Source: Myroides sp. WP-1 | GTDB taxonomy: Bacteria > Bacteroidota > Bacteroidia > Flavobacteriales > Flavobacteriaceae | Length of the DNA stretch: 64,000 bases | Assembly (NCBI RefSeq): GCF_014145635.1 | Contig: NZ_JACHTC010000014.1 | Location: 1 to 64,000 of the forward strand | Direction of reading: 5' to 3' | Shown here: piece by piece, positions 54,451-62,134 of the stretch | Position numbering within the stretch: position 1 is the stretch's first letter | Layout of the letters: every line of letters begins with the position of its first letter | Notes under the pieces: model-generated | What the model saw: only the letters and a program-made list of their open reading frames with translations | Told to the model about the DNA's origin: nothing | Databases searched by the model: none | Translations under genes and position numbers: made by a program

Positions 54451-55330
54451 AAATGTACTCTACACAACAGCTGTTGTAGGTGTAGCATCTACGTTTATTT
54501 TCGCAACCTCACATGGAGCAAGCAATAAAACAGTAGAACAGAAAGATCCGACAGATCACCATGTTTCCTTACCCTCAAAAGCGAATTTTGCTGGTGAGCG
54601 AACTCCTCTTGAAATCATTGATGTCAAAGAGCGTTTTGACCGTGAAATGATTATCAACGCGAATTTACACTCCTCAACAACTTTGGTTATCAAAAGAGCA
54701 GAGCGTTACTTTCCTATCATTGAACCTATCCTGAAAAAAAATAATATTCCCGACGATTTTAAATACCTCTGTGTAATCGAAAGTACGCTTTCCAATGTAG
54801 TTTCATCTGCGGGAGCTTCGGGTTTTTGGCAATTTATGAAAGGAACAGCAGGAGAATATAATCTGACGGTAGATGACAGTGTAGATGAGCGTTACCACCT
54901 CGAAAAAGCAACTGAGGCCGCTTGTCGATATTTTAACGATGCGAAAGCTAAATTTGGTTCATGGACCATGGTTGCCGCTGCTTATAACAGAGGAATGGCA
55001 GGCATGACAAAAGCTATGAATTCCCAATATGTAGACAACTACTATGATTTATTTTTAAATCAAGAAACTTCACGTTATGTTTTCAGAATACTTGCCATGA
55101 AAGAAATTATGTCTAACCCACAACTATACGGTTATGACATTCCAAAAGCGGATCGATATCAACCAGTACCGATGCGCTATATTACGGTAAGTAATGACAT
55201 TGAAGACTTACCCATGTTTGCCATTGAACAAGGATCGAACTACAAATTGTTGAAATTGTACAACCCTTGGTTAGTCAACACAAACCTAAAAACAAAAGGT
55301 AAAACATATACGATCGAGTTACCGCGCTAG
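54434..55330 (+). CDS. lytic transglycosylase (SLT domain)
   Basis: 298 residues. N-terminal signal or anchor (NVLYTTAVVGVASTFIFATS), then an SLT domain with catalytic Glu116 in YLCVIESTLSN, GASGFWQFMKGTAGEYNL and MVAAAYNRGMAGMTKAM, as in MltD-like enzymes. It cleaves peptidoglycan glycan strands in the periplasm. The start ATG lies within the upstream hydrolase gene (17 bp overlap). Confidence 0.92.
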   Translation: MKKNLKNVLYTTAVVGVASTFIFATSHGASNKTVEQKDPTDHHVSLPSKANFAGERTPLEIIDVKERFDREMIINANLHSSTTLVIKRAERYFPIIEPILKKNNIPDDFKYLCVIESTLSNVVSSAGASGFWQFMKGTAGEYNLTVDDSVDERYHLEKATEAACRYFNDAKAKFGSWTMVAAAYNRGMAGMTKAMNSQYVDNYYDLFLNQETSRYVFRILAMKEIMSNPQLYGYDIPKADRYQPVPMRYITVSNDIEDLPMFAIEQGSNYKLLKLYNPWLVNTNLKTKGKTYTIELPR

Positions 55331-55333
55331 ATC

Positions 55334-55378
55334 AAAAAATAGCCTAATCCTCTCAACAGGATTAGGCTATTCTTTTTC
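55334..55378 (+). terminator. lytic transglycosylase terminator
   Basis: AATAGCCTAATCCT-CTCAAC-AGGATTAGGCTATT then CTTTTT. Confidence 0.9.
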
Positions 55379-55406
55379 ACTTCCTTTTATCATCAAAATG
55401 ATTTTA

Positions 55407-55414
55407 TATCTTTG
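55407..55414 (+). promoter_or_regulatory. -7 promoter element of the 67-residue gene
   Basis: TATCTTTG, 20 bp before the ATG at 55435. Confidence 0.65.
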
Positions 55415-55434
55415 CGTTCGATACAAAAACGACG

Positions 55435-55638
55435 ATGGATAAAGAGACTTATATCAAAACAGCCCTAGAGACAATTAAAGCCAAGAACTTACAGGTTCCT
55501 TTTGAATTGGCTCCAGGTAGTGTTATTACCAATCTAGATCAATACTTAAACAGTTTAAAGACGTCTTATTTACAAGCTAAAGATCCGAGAATCGAACAAT
55601 TATTTCTCGACAAAATAGAGCATTTGCTCCAATTATAA
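55435..55638 (+). CDS. small conserved-looking protein, unknown function
   Basis: 67 residues, all-helical, soluble: MDKETYIKTALETIKAKNLQ, then DPRIEQLFLDKIEHLLQL. No family recognised. It has its own -7 element and its stop overlaps the convergent hydrolase gene by 6 bp. Confidence 0.6.
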   Translation: MDKETYIKTALETIKAKNLQVPFELAPGSVITNLDQYLNSLKTSYLQAKDPRIEQLFLDKIEHLLQL

Positions 55639-56418
55639 ATAAGATTTTAAAAAGGAGATGATCAGCGCCATGGTTTGCTCCTTTTGTTCTTTATGCGGGA
55701 TATGTCCCACTTGCTCAAACACGTATTTTTCTGCAATTCCACTCACATGTGTAATGGTTTCTTCCACTTGTGCTAATGTGCCGTATTCATCCAAATCACC
55801 TTGCAAAAACAACAAAGGAGATGTAATTCGATACAATTCGGGTACCATCGTCCAATCGCGATATGCAGGATCTAACCAAATATCAAACCAAGCATAGCAC
55901 AATTTCTCTACCCGTTCTCCATGGTACTTGACCAATCGATATCTTAAATCTGTTTCTTCATACGCTTTTTTAGCATCCAAAACGCCTTTTAACGTCATCT
56001 CTTCTACAAATACATGACCAGCTTCAATCACCAAAGCAGTTGTATGCTCAGGATACAAAATCCCATACCACAAAGCAATTGACGCTCCATCGCTATGACC
56101 GAAGATCGCTATCTTTTCCAATTGTAACACACAGCGCAGCTGTTCTAAAAATGCGCCTTCTTGTTCTAAGTAATTTCGCTCTCGAACAGCAGTTTGCATC
56201 GGTTGAGATTTTCCATAGCCCACGCGATCATACACCATAACATTACACTGTAACTGTTCAGCCAACAAACGAGGCCAATCACGCCATAATTCAACACTCC
56301 CTAACGAATCGTGTAATAACACTAAGGTTGTTGCTGTCTTTGGGGTATCGTGGGTATACAAGTGTACAAATATAGCTTGCTCGTTCACAGGAACGATTTG
56401 CTCTGTCAATCGAATCAT
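55633..56418 (-). CDS. alpha/beta hydrolase
   Basis: 261 residues. VYDRVGYGKSQPM before the oxyanion region, nucleophile elbow GHSDGASIALWYG, acid in GDLDEYG and His in VGHIPHKEQ, all in the expected order. Soluble; the substrate is unknown. A TATTTTTG -7 element lies at 56436-56443 on the minus strand. Confidence 0.9.
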   Translation of the reverse strand: MIRLTEQIVPVNEQAIFVHLYTHDTPKTATTLVLLHDSLGSVELWRDWPRLLAEQLQCNVMVYDRVGYGKSQPMQTAVRERNYLEQEGAFLEQLRCVLQLEKIAIFGHSDGASIALWYGILYPEHTTALVIEAGHVFVEEMTLKGVLDAKKAYEETDLRYRLVKYHGERVEKLCYAWFDIWLDPAYRDWTMVPELYRITSPLLFLQGDLDEYGTLAQVEETITHVSGIAEKYVFEQVGHIPHKEQKEQTMALIISFLKSYL

Positions 56419-56555
56419 TGTTTTTTAGCTTTCCTCAAAAATAAGGCTTTTGTTGGAAATACGCTACGTTTTAGCCCCAGAACCTCCCTTGTTTTTGTCA
56501 AGCATTAGGTAAACATTCTTTATACCACTATCTTAGTCTTTTATATATTCTACTT

Positions 56556-57113
56556 ATGATGAAAAATCTACTTGTTTTGCTGTTTTGTATCAGCAGTGTA
56601 TGTTACACAAAAGCACAAGCGCCAAATGCTTCAACCCAATTCATCCAAAACCTCGCAGAACACTGCGGAAAAGCATACAAAGGATCTATCGTTTCTTCCC
56701 CTATACCCGCTGATTTTGACAACAAAGAATTAATCATGTATGTCTCTGCTTGTGATAAACGCGAAGTGAAAATTGCTTTTTTTGTAGGAGATGATCTATC
56801 GCGCACCTGGGTTTTTACGCTAAAGGGAGATCGTATTGAACTCAAACACGACCACCGTCAAACAAATGGAGAACCTGATGAAGTAACCATGTATGGCGGT
56901 ACAACCACCAATACGGGTACAGCACATATTCAATACTTTCCCGCCGATCAAGAAACTACAGCCAGTATACCTGCTGCTGCCGCTAATCTATGGTGGGTAA
57001 CCATTGACAACAAAGAATACAGTTACAACTTGCAACGTGCAGGAGCTAAAACCAGCTTTAATGTAGTGTTTGACCTAACAAAACCGCTTGTAACGGATAA
57101 AAGAGCCTGGTAG
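56556..57113 (+). CDS. predicted secreted protein, unknown function
   Basis: 185 residues with a signal peptide (MMKNLLVLLFCISSVCYTKA, cleavage after KA-QA). The mature part has FIQNLAEHCGKAYKGSI, VKIAFFVGDDLSRTWVF and a conserved-looking LKHDHRQTNGEPDEVTMYGG; it resembles secreted proteins I have seen in Bacteroidota without a name. Single gene, followed by GGTTAAC heptads and the octamer array. Confidence 0.6.
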   Translation: MMKNLLVLLFCISSVCYTKAQAPNASTQFIQNLAEHCGKAYKGSIVSSPIPADFDNKELIMYVSACDKREVKIAFFVGDDLSRTWVFTLKGDRIELKHDHRQTNGEPDEVTMYGGTTTNTGTAHIQYFPADQETTASIPAAAANLWWVTIDNKEYSYNLQRAGAKTSFNVVFDLTKPLVTDKRAW

Positions 57114-57247
57114 TTGGTTAACGGTTAACGGAAAATACTCCATTATAAAAATGCTTTTTTTTAGTTTTTTGCTGATTTGTAAACTTTGTACTTTTTTGAC
57201 AATCTCTTTGTTTAAAGCAAGTACCTTCTTATTTCAGAAAAAATTAT

Positions 57248-57441
57248 CTCAACACCTCAACACCTCAACACCTCAACACCTCAACACCTCAACACCTCAA
57301 CACCTCAACACCTCAACACCTCAACATCTCAACACCTCAACACCTCAACACCTCAACACCTCAACATCTCAACACCTCAACACCTCAACACCTCAACACC
57401 TCAACATCTCAACACCTCAACACCTCAACATCTCAACACCT
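57248..57441. repeat. octamer tandem array (CAACACCT) with 40-bp higher-order period
   Basis: About 24 contiguous 8-bp units, mostly CAACACCT, with CAACATCT inserted at 57322, 57362, 57402 and 57426; the first three are exactly 40 bp (five units) apart. Two GGTTAAC heptads lie at 57116-57130. The array ends 6 bp before the stop codon of the convergent nitroreductase gene. Open in all frames, but not coding. Confidence 0.95.
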
Positions 57442-57446
57442 GTAAA

Positions 57447-58049
57447 CTAAATCGATACAATAATTTCCTCGCGTTCAAAACGCGATTTAGGCAAAACCCT
57501 TGGATGCATCGGGTCCGTTTGATCAGCATATCCCACGGTAACTGCAAACAAAGGAGCGTATCCTTCTTGCTGTAAAATATCGTGATACCCCTGGCGATTA
57601 ATCCCTTCCATCGGTGTTGCGTCCAACCCGAGACTCATACAAGCAGACAAAAAATACCCCAATGAAAGATACACTTGGTTTTCCATCCACGATTTTGTTG
57701 CTTGATCACCACGCGATCGAACTAGAGGTTCATAGAATCCCTTAACCCAACCTTCGGGCAAAATAGAAATATTGCGCTGCTCAAAGTGGTCAATATCTTC
57801 CATCACGCTAAAGACAACTACTAATCCAACTGCATTGATGGAATTTTCATTCGTATAGGAATGAGCGGCCAATTGCGTTTTTATCTTTTCGTTGGTAACA
57901 AATGTAAACTTCCACGGTTGACTATTTATAGAAGATGGACTTAGTCGAATGATGTTTTTTAATTCTTCTATTTGTTCTGGTGTAATCTTTTTTGTCAGGT
58001 CGTATTTTTTTGTTGCATACCTGCGTTGGGCTAGATCTAAAAAATTCAT
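57447..58049 (-). CDS. nitroreductase family NAD(P)H-dependent oxidoreductase
   Basis: 200 residues, FMN-binding nitroreductase fold: RRYATKKYDLTKKITPEQIEEL, IRLSPSSINSQPWKF (FMN contacts), NQVYLSLGYFLSACMSLGLDATPMEGI and the ending PKSRFEREE. Reduces nitroaromatics or quinones with NAD(P)H. The ATG at 58049 is preferred over a TTG two codons earlier. Divergent from an HxlR-type gene that probably regulates it, a common pairing. Confidence 0.93.
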   Translation of the reverse strand: MNFLDLAQRRYATKKYDLTKKITPEQIEELKNIIRLSPSSINSQPWKFTFVTNEKIKTQLAAHSYTNENSINAVGLVVVFSVMEDIDHFEQRNISILPEGWVKGFYEPLVRSRGDQATKSWMENQVYLSLGYFLSACMSLGLDATPMEGINRQGYHDILQQEGYAPLFAVTVGYADQTDPMHPRVLPKSRFEREEIIVSI

Positions 58050-58077
58050 AATCAATTTACTTCGGTTTATAATTTAT

Positions 58078-58125
58078 AACTATACTTTTTATAGTTGCAA
58101 ACTTATATATAGTAAATTATCTTTG
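58078..58125. promoter_or_regulatory. hxlR-type gene promoter with overlapping operator
   Basis: AACTATA-CTTTT-TATAGTT (58078-58096) is a perfect inverted repeat overlapping the -33 TTG (58095-58097); 20 bp later comes TATCTTTG (58118-58125), 28 bp before the ATG at 58154. The repeat lies between the divergent genes and is a good candidate operator. Confidence 0.6.
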
Positions 58126-58153
58126 CAATAACGGTCATAAAGGATAGTAACAG

Positions 58154-58528
58154 ATGTATACCATAGACAATCAAGAATACCCTTGCAGTACAAGCTTAAC
58201 AATGAGATATATAGGAGGCAAATGGAAAGCTGTTATTCTCATTCATTTAATGGAAAAAAAACGATATAATGAGTTGAGAAAAGCCATTCCAATGATTACG
58301 GAACGCACTTTAAGCTTGCAGTTAAAGGAAATGGAAGAACACGGCTTAATTAGCCGAACAGTTTATACAAGTAAACCTCCCTTAAAAGTGGAATATGAAT
58401 TAACCACTTTCGGGCAAACCCTGATTCCCTTACTTGAGGCAATTGCAAAATGGGGTTATCAAACAGGAACGACAAAAAAGGAAATTGTTTATACGCCGGA
58501 AGAAACAATTTGCTCCATTTTAGAATAA
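58154..58528 (+). CDS. HxlR family transcriptional regulator
   Basis: 124 residues: YPCSTSLTMRYIGGKWKAVILIHLMEKKRYNELRKAIPMITERTLSLQLKEMEEHGLISRTVYTSKPPLKVEYELTTFG, the complete winged-helix pattern. The Cys in YPCSTS lies just before the DNA-binding domain, where redox-active Cys sits in YodB/HypR-like members. Divergent from the nitroreductase gene, as in known quinone- or diamide-responsive pairs; that analogy is inference. Confidence 0.93.
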   Translation: MYTIDNQEYPCSTSLTMRYIGGKWKAVILIHLMEKKRYNELRKAIPMITERTLSLQLKEMEEHGLISRTVYTSKPPLKVEYELTTFGQTLIPLLEAIAKWGYQTGTTKKEIVYTPEETICSILE

Positions 58529-58540
58529 CACTAGCTATAA

Positions 58541-58579
58541 CTACAAAAAAAGTCTTCGATTTCTCAAAGACTTTTTTTA
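58541..58579. terminator. bidirectional terminator
   Basis: AAAAAAAGTCTTCGATTTCTCAAAGACTTTTTTT between convergent genes; short stem with strong A/T flanks. Confidence 0.8.
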
Positions 58580-58597
58580 TAGTTATTAACTTGTTTT

Positions 58598-59146
58598 TTA
58601 TCGTTTATAATACGCGATAATACTTGCTTTTGCGAGTGTTTGATTCCATAAATTAAACCCTACAATAGCAGGATTCACATTAGCATCAAGTCCTAACGTA
58701 CTTGTTTTCAAAGCATAAACTGTGATAATATATTGGTGAAACCCATGTCCTTCTGGCGGACAAGGTCCTCCAAACCCATTGATCCCATAATCTGTTCTAC
58801 TTTGGACCGCTCCTTTGGGAGCTAAATTAAGAGCAACATTTCCTGCGTTGGCGACCAATTCACTGCTCGCTAAGGGAATATCAAACACCACCCAATGCCA
58901 AAATCCACTTCCTGTAGGGGCATCAGGGTCATACATTGTAATAGCAAAACTCTGAGTTCCTTCTGGTGCATTTTCCCAAGACAACTGTGGAGACTGATTG
59001 AGTCCAGAACAACCAAACCCATTAAATTCAAGTGTTTTAGTTCCTTCGCCACCCAAATCTTTACTCGATAGCGTAAACGTTTTTTGTGCAAATACTGATG
59101 TTGACAGCATCAAGACGAACAGTAGTAATACCTGTGCTTTTTTCAT
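58598..59146 (-). CDS. exported YbhB/YbcL-type PEBP protein
   Basis: 182 residues with a signal peptide (AQVLLLFVLMLSTSVFA). PEBP fold: CSGLNQSPQLSWENAPEG, MYDPDAPTGSGFWHWVVFDIP, then GFGGPCPPEGHGFHQYIITVYAL and the C-terminal Lys/Ala helix. The conserved D-P-D-x-P and GPCPP...H ligand-pocket motifs are present. Function in bacteria is poorly known. A TATCTTTG -7 element lies at 59172-59179 on the minus strand. Confidence 0.93.
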   Translation of the reverse strand: MKKAQVLLLFVLMLSTSVFAQKTFTLSSKDLGGEGTKTLEFNGFGCSGLNQSPQLSWENAPEGTQSFAITMYDPDAPTGSGFWHWVVFDIPLASSELVANAGNVALNLAPKGAVQSRTDYGINGFGGPCPPEGHGFHQYIITVYALKTSTLGLDANVNPAIVGFNLWNQTLAKASIIAYYKR

Positions 59147-59235
59147 TCTTGTTGATTTAAAAATTTCAAAACAAAGATACCCCTCGACCTACCATGCTGC
59201 ATTTGGCTATTCACTCAAAAACTGTTGCTAAAAGC

Positions 59236-60072
59236 TCAAATCTTATGATGTTGCTTGGGTGTTTGACCATATTTTGCTTTATAGGCCTGAATAAAGCTCG
59301 ACAAACTTTCATATCCTATCTCAGAATAGATCTCCGTAGCGGTTTTCTTTTCTATATGCAGCAAATAGTGTCCATACTCCAATCGCTTATTCTGAAACCA
59401 TTTCATCGGAGATTCAGCATAGTGCTTTTCAAACGTTCGCTTAAAGGTAGAAACACTCATATTACACAAAAAAGCAAGTTCTTTAATCGTCAATTTACAA
59501 TGCATATTGCTTTCTATTGTACGGATAAACTTTTGAGCGCTATTATCATGCGTAGATAGTAAAGAATAAAGGACTCCCCTTCCGTATTTTTCAACAAGGT
59601 ACCACATAATCTCTTCAAACTTCACTGCTAGTAATCGAGGCTGAATTTCTTTCGATAGCTGATTTACATCGAGTAAACTCTTTACAAATCGAAGAATAAA
59701 GTCGTCATATCTAAAAGCATGAACTGATTGATTTTCTATAGATTGATCGAAATCTATTGCAATATTTTGAATAAATTTTTGAATGGCTTCAGTTGAAAAA
59801 AACAACAATACACTCCTATAACTTTCCCCTTCAGATAATTTCTCGGTCATCAAACAATGTCCTGCTTTCATAAGGAGAAAATGAGAAGGATCAATAGTTT
59901 GAGTAGCACGATCAAAAACGACTTCCTTTCTTCCTTCAAGTAAAAAACTAAAGGTATGCTGGTTGAGTACAATTTGTTGGCGATCGATTTCTTGGACACT
60001 GCAATAATCAAAGATTTGGATTGATTGAGCTTGATCGAGATTGAGGTCAGTGGGAAGCGTTATTACATTCAT
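59236..60072 (-). CDS. AraC family transcriptional regulator
   Basis: 278 residues. N-terminal cupin-like sensor part (FSFLLEGRKEVVFDRATQTIDPSHFLLMKAGHCLM), then a double helix-turn-helix AraC domain (LTIKELAFLCNMSVSTFKRTFEKHY ... ATEIYSEIGYESLSSFIQAYKAKYGQTPKQ). It lies 89 bp upstream of the PEBP gene in the same direction and could regulate it, but PEBP has its own -7 element. The ligand is unknown. Confidence 0.92.
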   Translation of the reverse strand: MNVITLPTDLNLDQAQSIQIFDYCSVQEIDRQQIVLNQHTFSFLLEGRKEVVFDRATQTIDPSHFLLMKAGHCLMTEKLSEGESYRSVLLFFSTEAIQKFIQNIAIDFDQSIENQSVHAFRYDDFILRFVKSLLDVNQLSKEIQPRLLAVKFEEIMWYLVEKYGRGVLYSLLSTHDNSAQKFIRTIESNMHCKLTIKELAFLCNMSVSTFKRTFEKHYAESPMKWFQNKRLEYGHYLLHIEKKTATEIYSEIGYESLSSFIQAYKAKYGQTPKQHHKI

Positions 60073-60183
60073 TGAGTTTGATTCTTATCGGATCACCCTG
60101 GTATTTCATAAGATTTATACAGAGAAAGAATTAAAGAGCTAGCTAAAAGTACAAATTAAAGAGATATGGAACGTATATAAACA

Positions 60184-60216
60184 AAAAAAGTCTTAACGAT
60201 AGTTAAGACTTTTTTG
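60184..60216 (-). terminator. tRNA operon terminator
   Basis: AAAAAGTCTTAAC-GATA-GTTAAGACTTTTT, directly after tRNA-Arg on the minus strand. Confidence 0.9.
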
Positions 60217-60290
60217 TGATCCAATCAGGATTCGAACCTGAGACCTACTGCTTAGAAGGCAGTTGCTCTATCCAGCTGAGCTATTGGACC
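60217..60290 (-). tRNA. tRNA-Arg (anticodon TCT)
   Basis: 74 nt, minus strand. Acceptor GGTCCAA pairs with TTGGATC (one G-U), D arm GCTCAGCTGGATAGAGC, anticodon arm CTGCCTTCTAAGCAG, T arm CAGGTTCGAATCCTG, discriminator A. CCA is not encoded. Last tRNA of the cluster. Confidence 0.95.
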
Positions 60291-60308
60291 CTACACTACT
60301 TGTAGTGG

Positions 60309-60383
60309 TCGGGGTGGCAGGATTCGAACCTGCGACCTCCTGGTCCCAAACCAGGCGCGATGACCGGGCTACGCTACACCCCG
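60309..60383 (-). tRNA. tRNA-Pro (anticodon TGG)
   Basis: 75 nt, minus strand. Acceptor CGGGGTG/CACCCCG, anticodon arm CCTGGTTTGGGACCAGG with TGG, T arm GCAGGTTCGAATCCTGC, discriminator A. CCA is not encoded. Confidence 0.95.
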
Positions 60384-60389
60384 AATAAG

Positions 60390-60473
60390 CGGAGAGACAG
60401 GGACTCGAACCCTGGCGACCGTTACCAGTCGACAGATTAGCAATCTGCTCCGTTACCACTCCGGCACCTCTCC
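60390..60473 (-). tRNA. tRNA-Ser (anticodon GCT)
   Basis: 84 nt, minus strand. Acceptor GGAGAGG pairs with TCTCTCC (one G-U), anticodon arm CAGATTGCTAATCTG, a long variable arm typical of class II tRNA, T arm CAGGGTTCGAGTCCCTG, discriminator G. CCA is not encoded. First gene of the cluster. Confidence 0.95.
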
Positions 60474-60511
60474 GTTGCTTTAAAGAAGAGTTATCTTCTG
60501 TATTGCGGATG

Positions 60512-60543
60512 CAAAAGTAGCACGAGTTTTCGTTGTTTCCAAA
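60512..60543 (-). promoter_or_regulatory. promoter of the tRNA cluster
   Basis: Minus strand TTTG (60540-60543), 20 bp, TACTTTTG (60512-60519), about 38 bp before tRNA-Ser. Confidence 0.8.
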
Positions 60544-60801
60544 TATTTACGACACAAAAATTTAAAAAAATAATCAAATTCTTTAAATCGTTTATCTATC
60601 AAGCAGATACGATTCTTCTTTTTTTATTCATTTTTTATAAAATCATGCTCTTCGCTCTGCCTCTTTTCAAAATTCGCCATCTTCCTCCCTCTTTGCATCC
60701 CTAAAAATCTCAGAAAAGAGGTAAAAAAAATGGCTTTTCAAGATTAATGTTAATATCAACTATTATTTCACCTGACAATTCTATCAAATAAATATATAAT
60801 G
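60544..60801. other. AT-rich spacer between tRNA cluster and thiolase gene
   Basis: No gene, hairpin terminator or repeat recognised in this stretch apart from the flanking promoters. Confidence 0.5.
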
Positions 60802-60809
60802 TATATTTG
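60802..60809 (+). promoter_or_regulatory. -7 promoter element of the thiolase gene
   Basis: TATATTTG, 51 bp before the ATG; no clear -33 TTG. Confidence 0.6.
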
Positions 60810-60860
60810 TCGTTAACTATTGAATCAAAATAAATCAAACTTAAATAAACACTATATATT

Positions 60861-62039
60861 ATGAGTAAAAGAGTAGTAATTGTATCTGCTGCTAGAACAC
60901 CGATTGGTAGCTTTTTAGGTTCTTTATCTACAGTTCCTGCAACTAAGTTAGGAGCTGTTGCTATTAAAGGTGCTATTGATAAGATCAATTTAGACGTAAA
61001 TTTAGTTGACGAAGTATTAATGGGTAACGTAGTTCAAGCAGGTGTTGGACAAGCTCCCGCTCGTCAAGCAGCAATTTACGCTGGATTAAGCAGCAATGTT
61101 CCTTGTACTACAGTAAACAAAGTTTGTGCTTCTGGGATGAAAGCAATCATGCAAGGTGCACAAGCAATTATGTCTGGAGATGCTGAGGTAGTTGTTGCTG
61201 GTGGAATGGAGAATATGAGTTTGATTCCACATTACGTACATATGAGAAATGGACAAAAATTTGGTCCTACTACAATGGTAGATGGATTACAAAATGACGG
61301 TCTTGTTGATGCATATGACAATCAGGCGATGGGTGTAGCTGCTGATAACACAGCAAAAGTACACAACATCACAAGAGAAGAACAAGATGCTTTCGCTATC
61401 CAATCGTATGAGCGCTCTGCTAAAGCTTGGGAAGAAGGTAAATTTGATATGGAAATTGTTCCAGTTGAGGTTCCTCAAAGAAGAGGTGAACCGATCATCG
61501 TTGCTAAAGACGAGGAGTATTCTAATGTAAAATTAGACAAAATCACAGGATTGCGTCCAGCTTTTACAAAAGAGGGAACAGTAACGGCTGCAAATGCGTC
61601 AACAATCAATGATGGTGCTGCGGCTGTAGTATTAATGAGTGAAGAAAAAGCAAAAGACTTAGGCTTAAAACCATTAGCTTATATCAGAAGTTATGCAGAT
61701 GCTGCACAAGAGCCAATTTGGTTTACTACTGCTCCTGCTAAAGCATTGCCAATTGCATTGAAAAAAGCAAACTTAGCAATCTCTGATGTAGATTTCTTCG
61801 AATTCAACGAAGCATTTTCTGTTGTAGGTTTAGCGAACGCAAAACTTTTAGATCTAAACACAGACAAAATTAACGTAAACGGTGGAGCTGTTTCTTTAGG
61901 ACACCCTCTAGGATGTTCAGGAGCACGTATCGTTGTAACGTTATTAAGCGTATTAGAACAAAACAACGCTAAAATTGGTGCTGCTGCTATCTGTAATGGT
62001 GGTGGAGGTGCTTCTGCTATTGTTATTGAGAGAGCTTAA
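60861..62039 (+). CDS. acetyl-CoA C-acyltransferase (thiolase)
   Basis: 392 residues, the standard thiolase length. Catalytic Cys89 in VNKVCASGMKA, His in SLGHPLGCSGARI and the second Cys in CNGGGGASA are all present. It condenses or cleaves acyl-CoA; biosynthetic (acetoacetyl-CoA) versus degradative role cannot be decided, though the length and the end AAICNGGGGASAIVIERA fit acetyl-CoA acetyltransferase. Single gene with its own promoter and terminator. Confidence 0.95.
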   Translation: MSKRVVIVSAARTPIGSFLGSLSTVPATKLGAVAIKGAIDKINLDVNLVDEVLMGNVVQAGVGQAPARQAAIYAGLSSNVPCTTVNKVCASGMKAIMQGAQAIMSGDAEVVVAGGMENMSLIPHYVHMRNGQKFGPTTMVDGLQNDGLVDAYDNQAMGVAADNTAKVHNITREEQDAFAIQSYERSAKAWEEGKFDMEIVPVEVPQRRGEPIIVAKDEEYSNVKLDKITGLRPAFTKEGTVTAANASTINDGAAAVVLMSEEKAKDLGLKPLAYIRSYADAAQEPIWFTTAPAKALPIALKKANLAISDVDFFEFNEAFSVVGLANAKLLDLNTDKINVNGGAVSLGHPLGCSGARIVVTLLSVLEQNNAKIGAAAICNGGGGASAIVIERA

Positions 62040-62071
62040 TTCGAATCAAGATATTTCTCTAAATATTAAGT

Positions 62072-62110
62072 AAAGATGGGTTTGATTTCTTCAAACTCAT
62101 CTTTATTTTT
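62072..62110 (+). terminator. thiolase terminator
   Basis: GATGGGTTTGA-TTTC-TTCAAACTCATC followed by TTTATTTTT. The T tract also forms the next gene's -7 element. Confidence 0.8.
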
Positions 62111-62111
62111 G
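62104..62111 (+). promoter_or_regulatory. -7 promoter element within the thiolase terminator tail
   Basis: TATTTTTG, 23 bp before the ATG of the NlpC/P60 gene; it shares its bases with the terminator T tract. Confidence 0.55.
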
Positions 62112-62134
62112 TACTCTAAATAAAAAGATCCTTT

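Noticed and set aside
57248..57441. CRISPR array
   Set aside because: Units are 8 bp and contiguous with no unique spacers; no cas genes in the window.
57151..57450. 99-codon plus-strand reading frame over the CAACACCT array
   Set aside because: Mostly repeat; it has no supported start and runs into the convergent gene.
60268..60459. 63-codon minus-strand reading frame
   Set aside because: It lies inside the tRNA-Arg, -Pro and -Ser genes.
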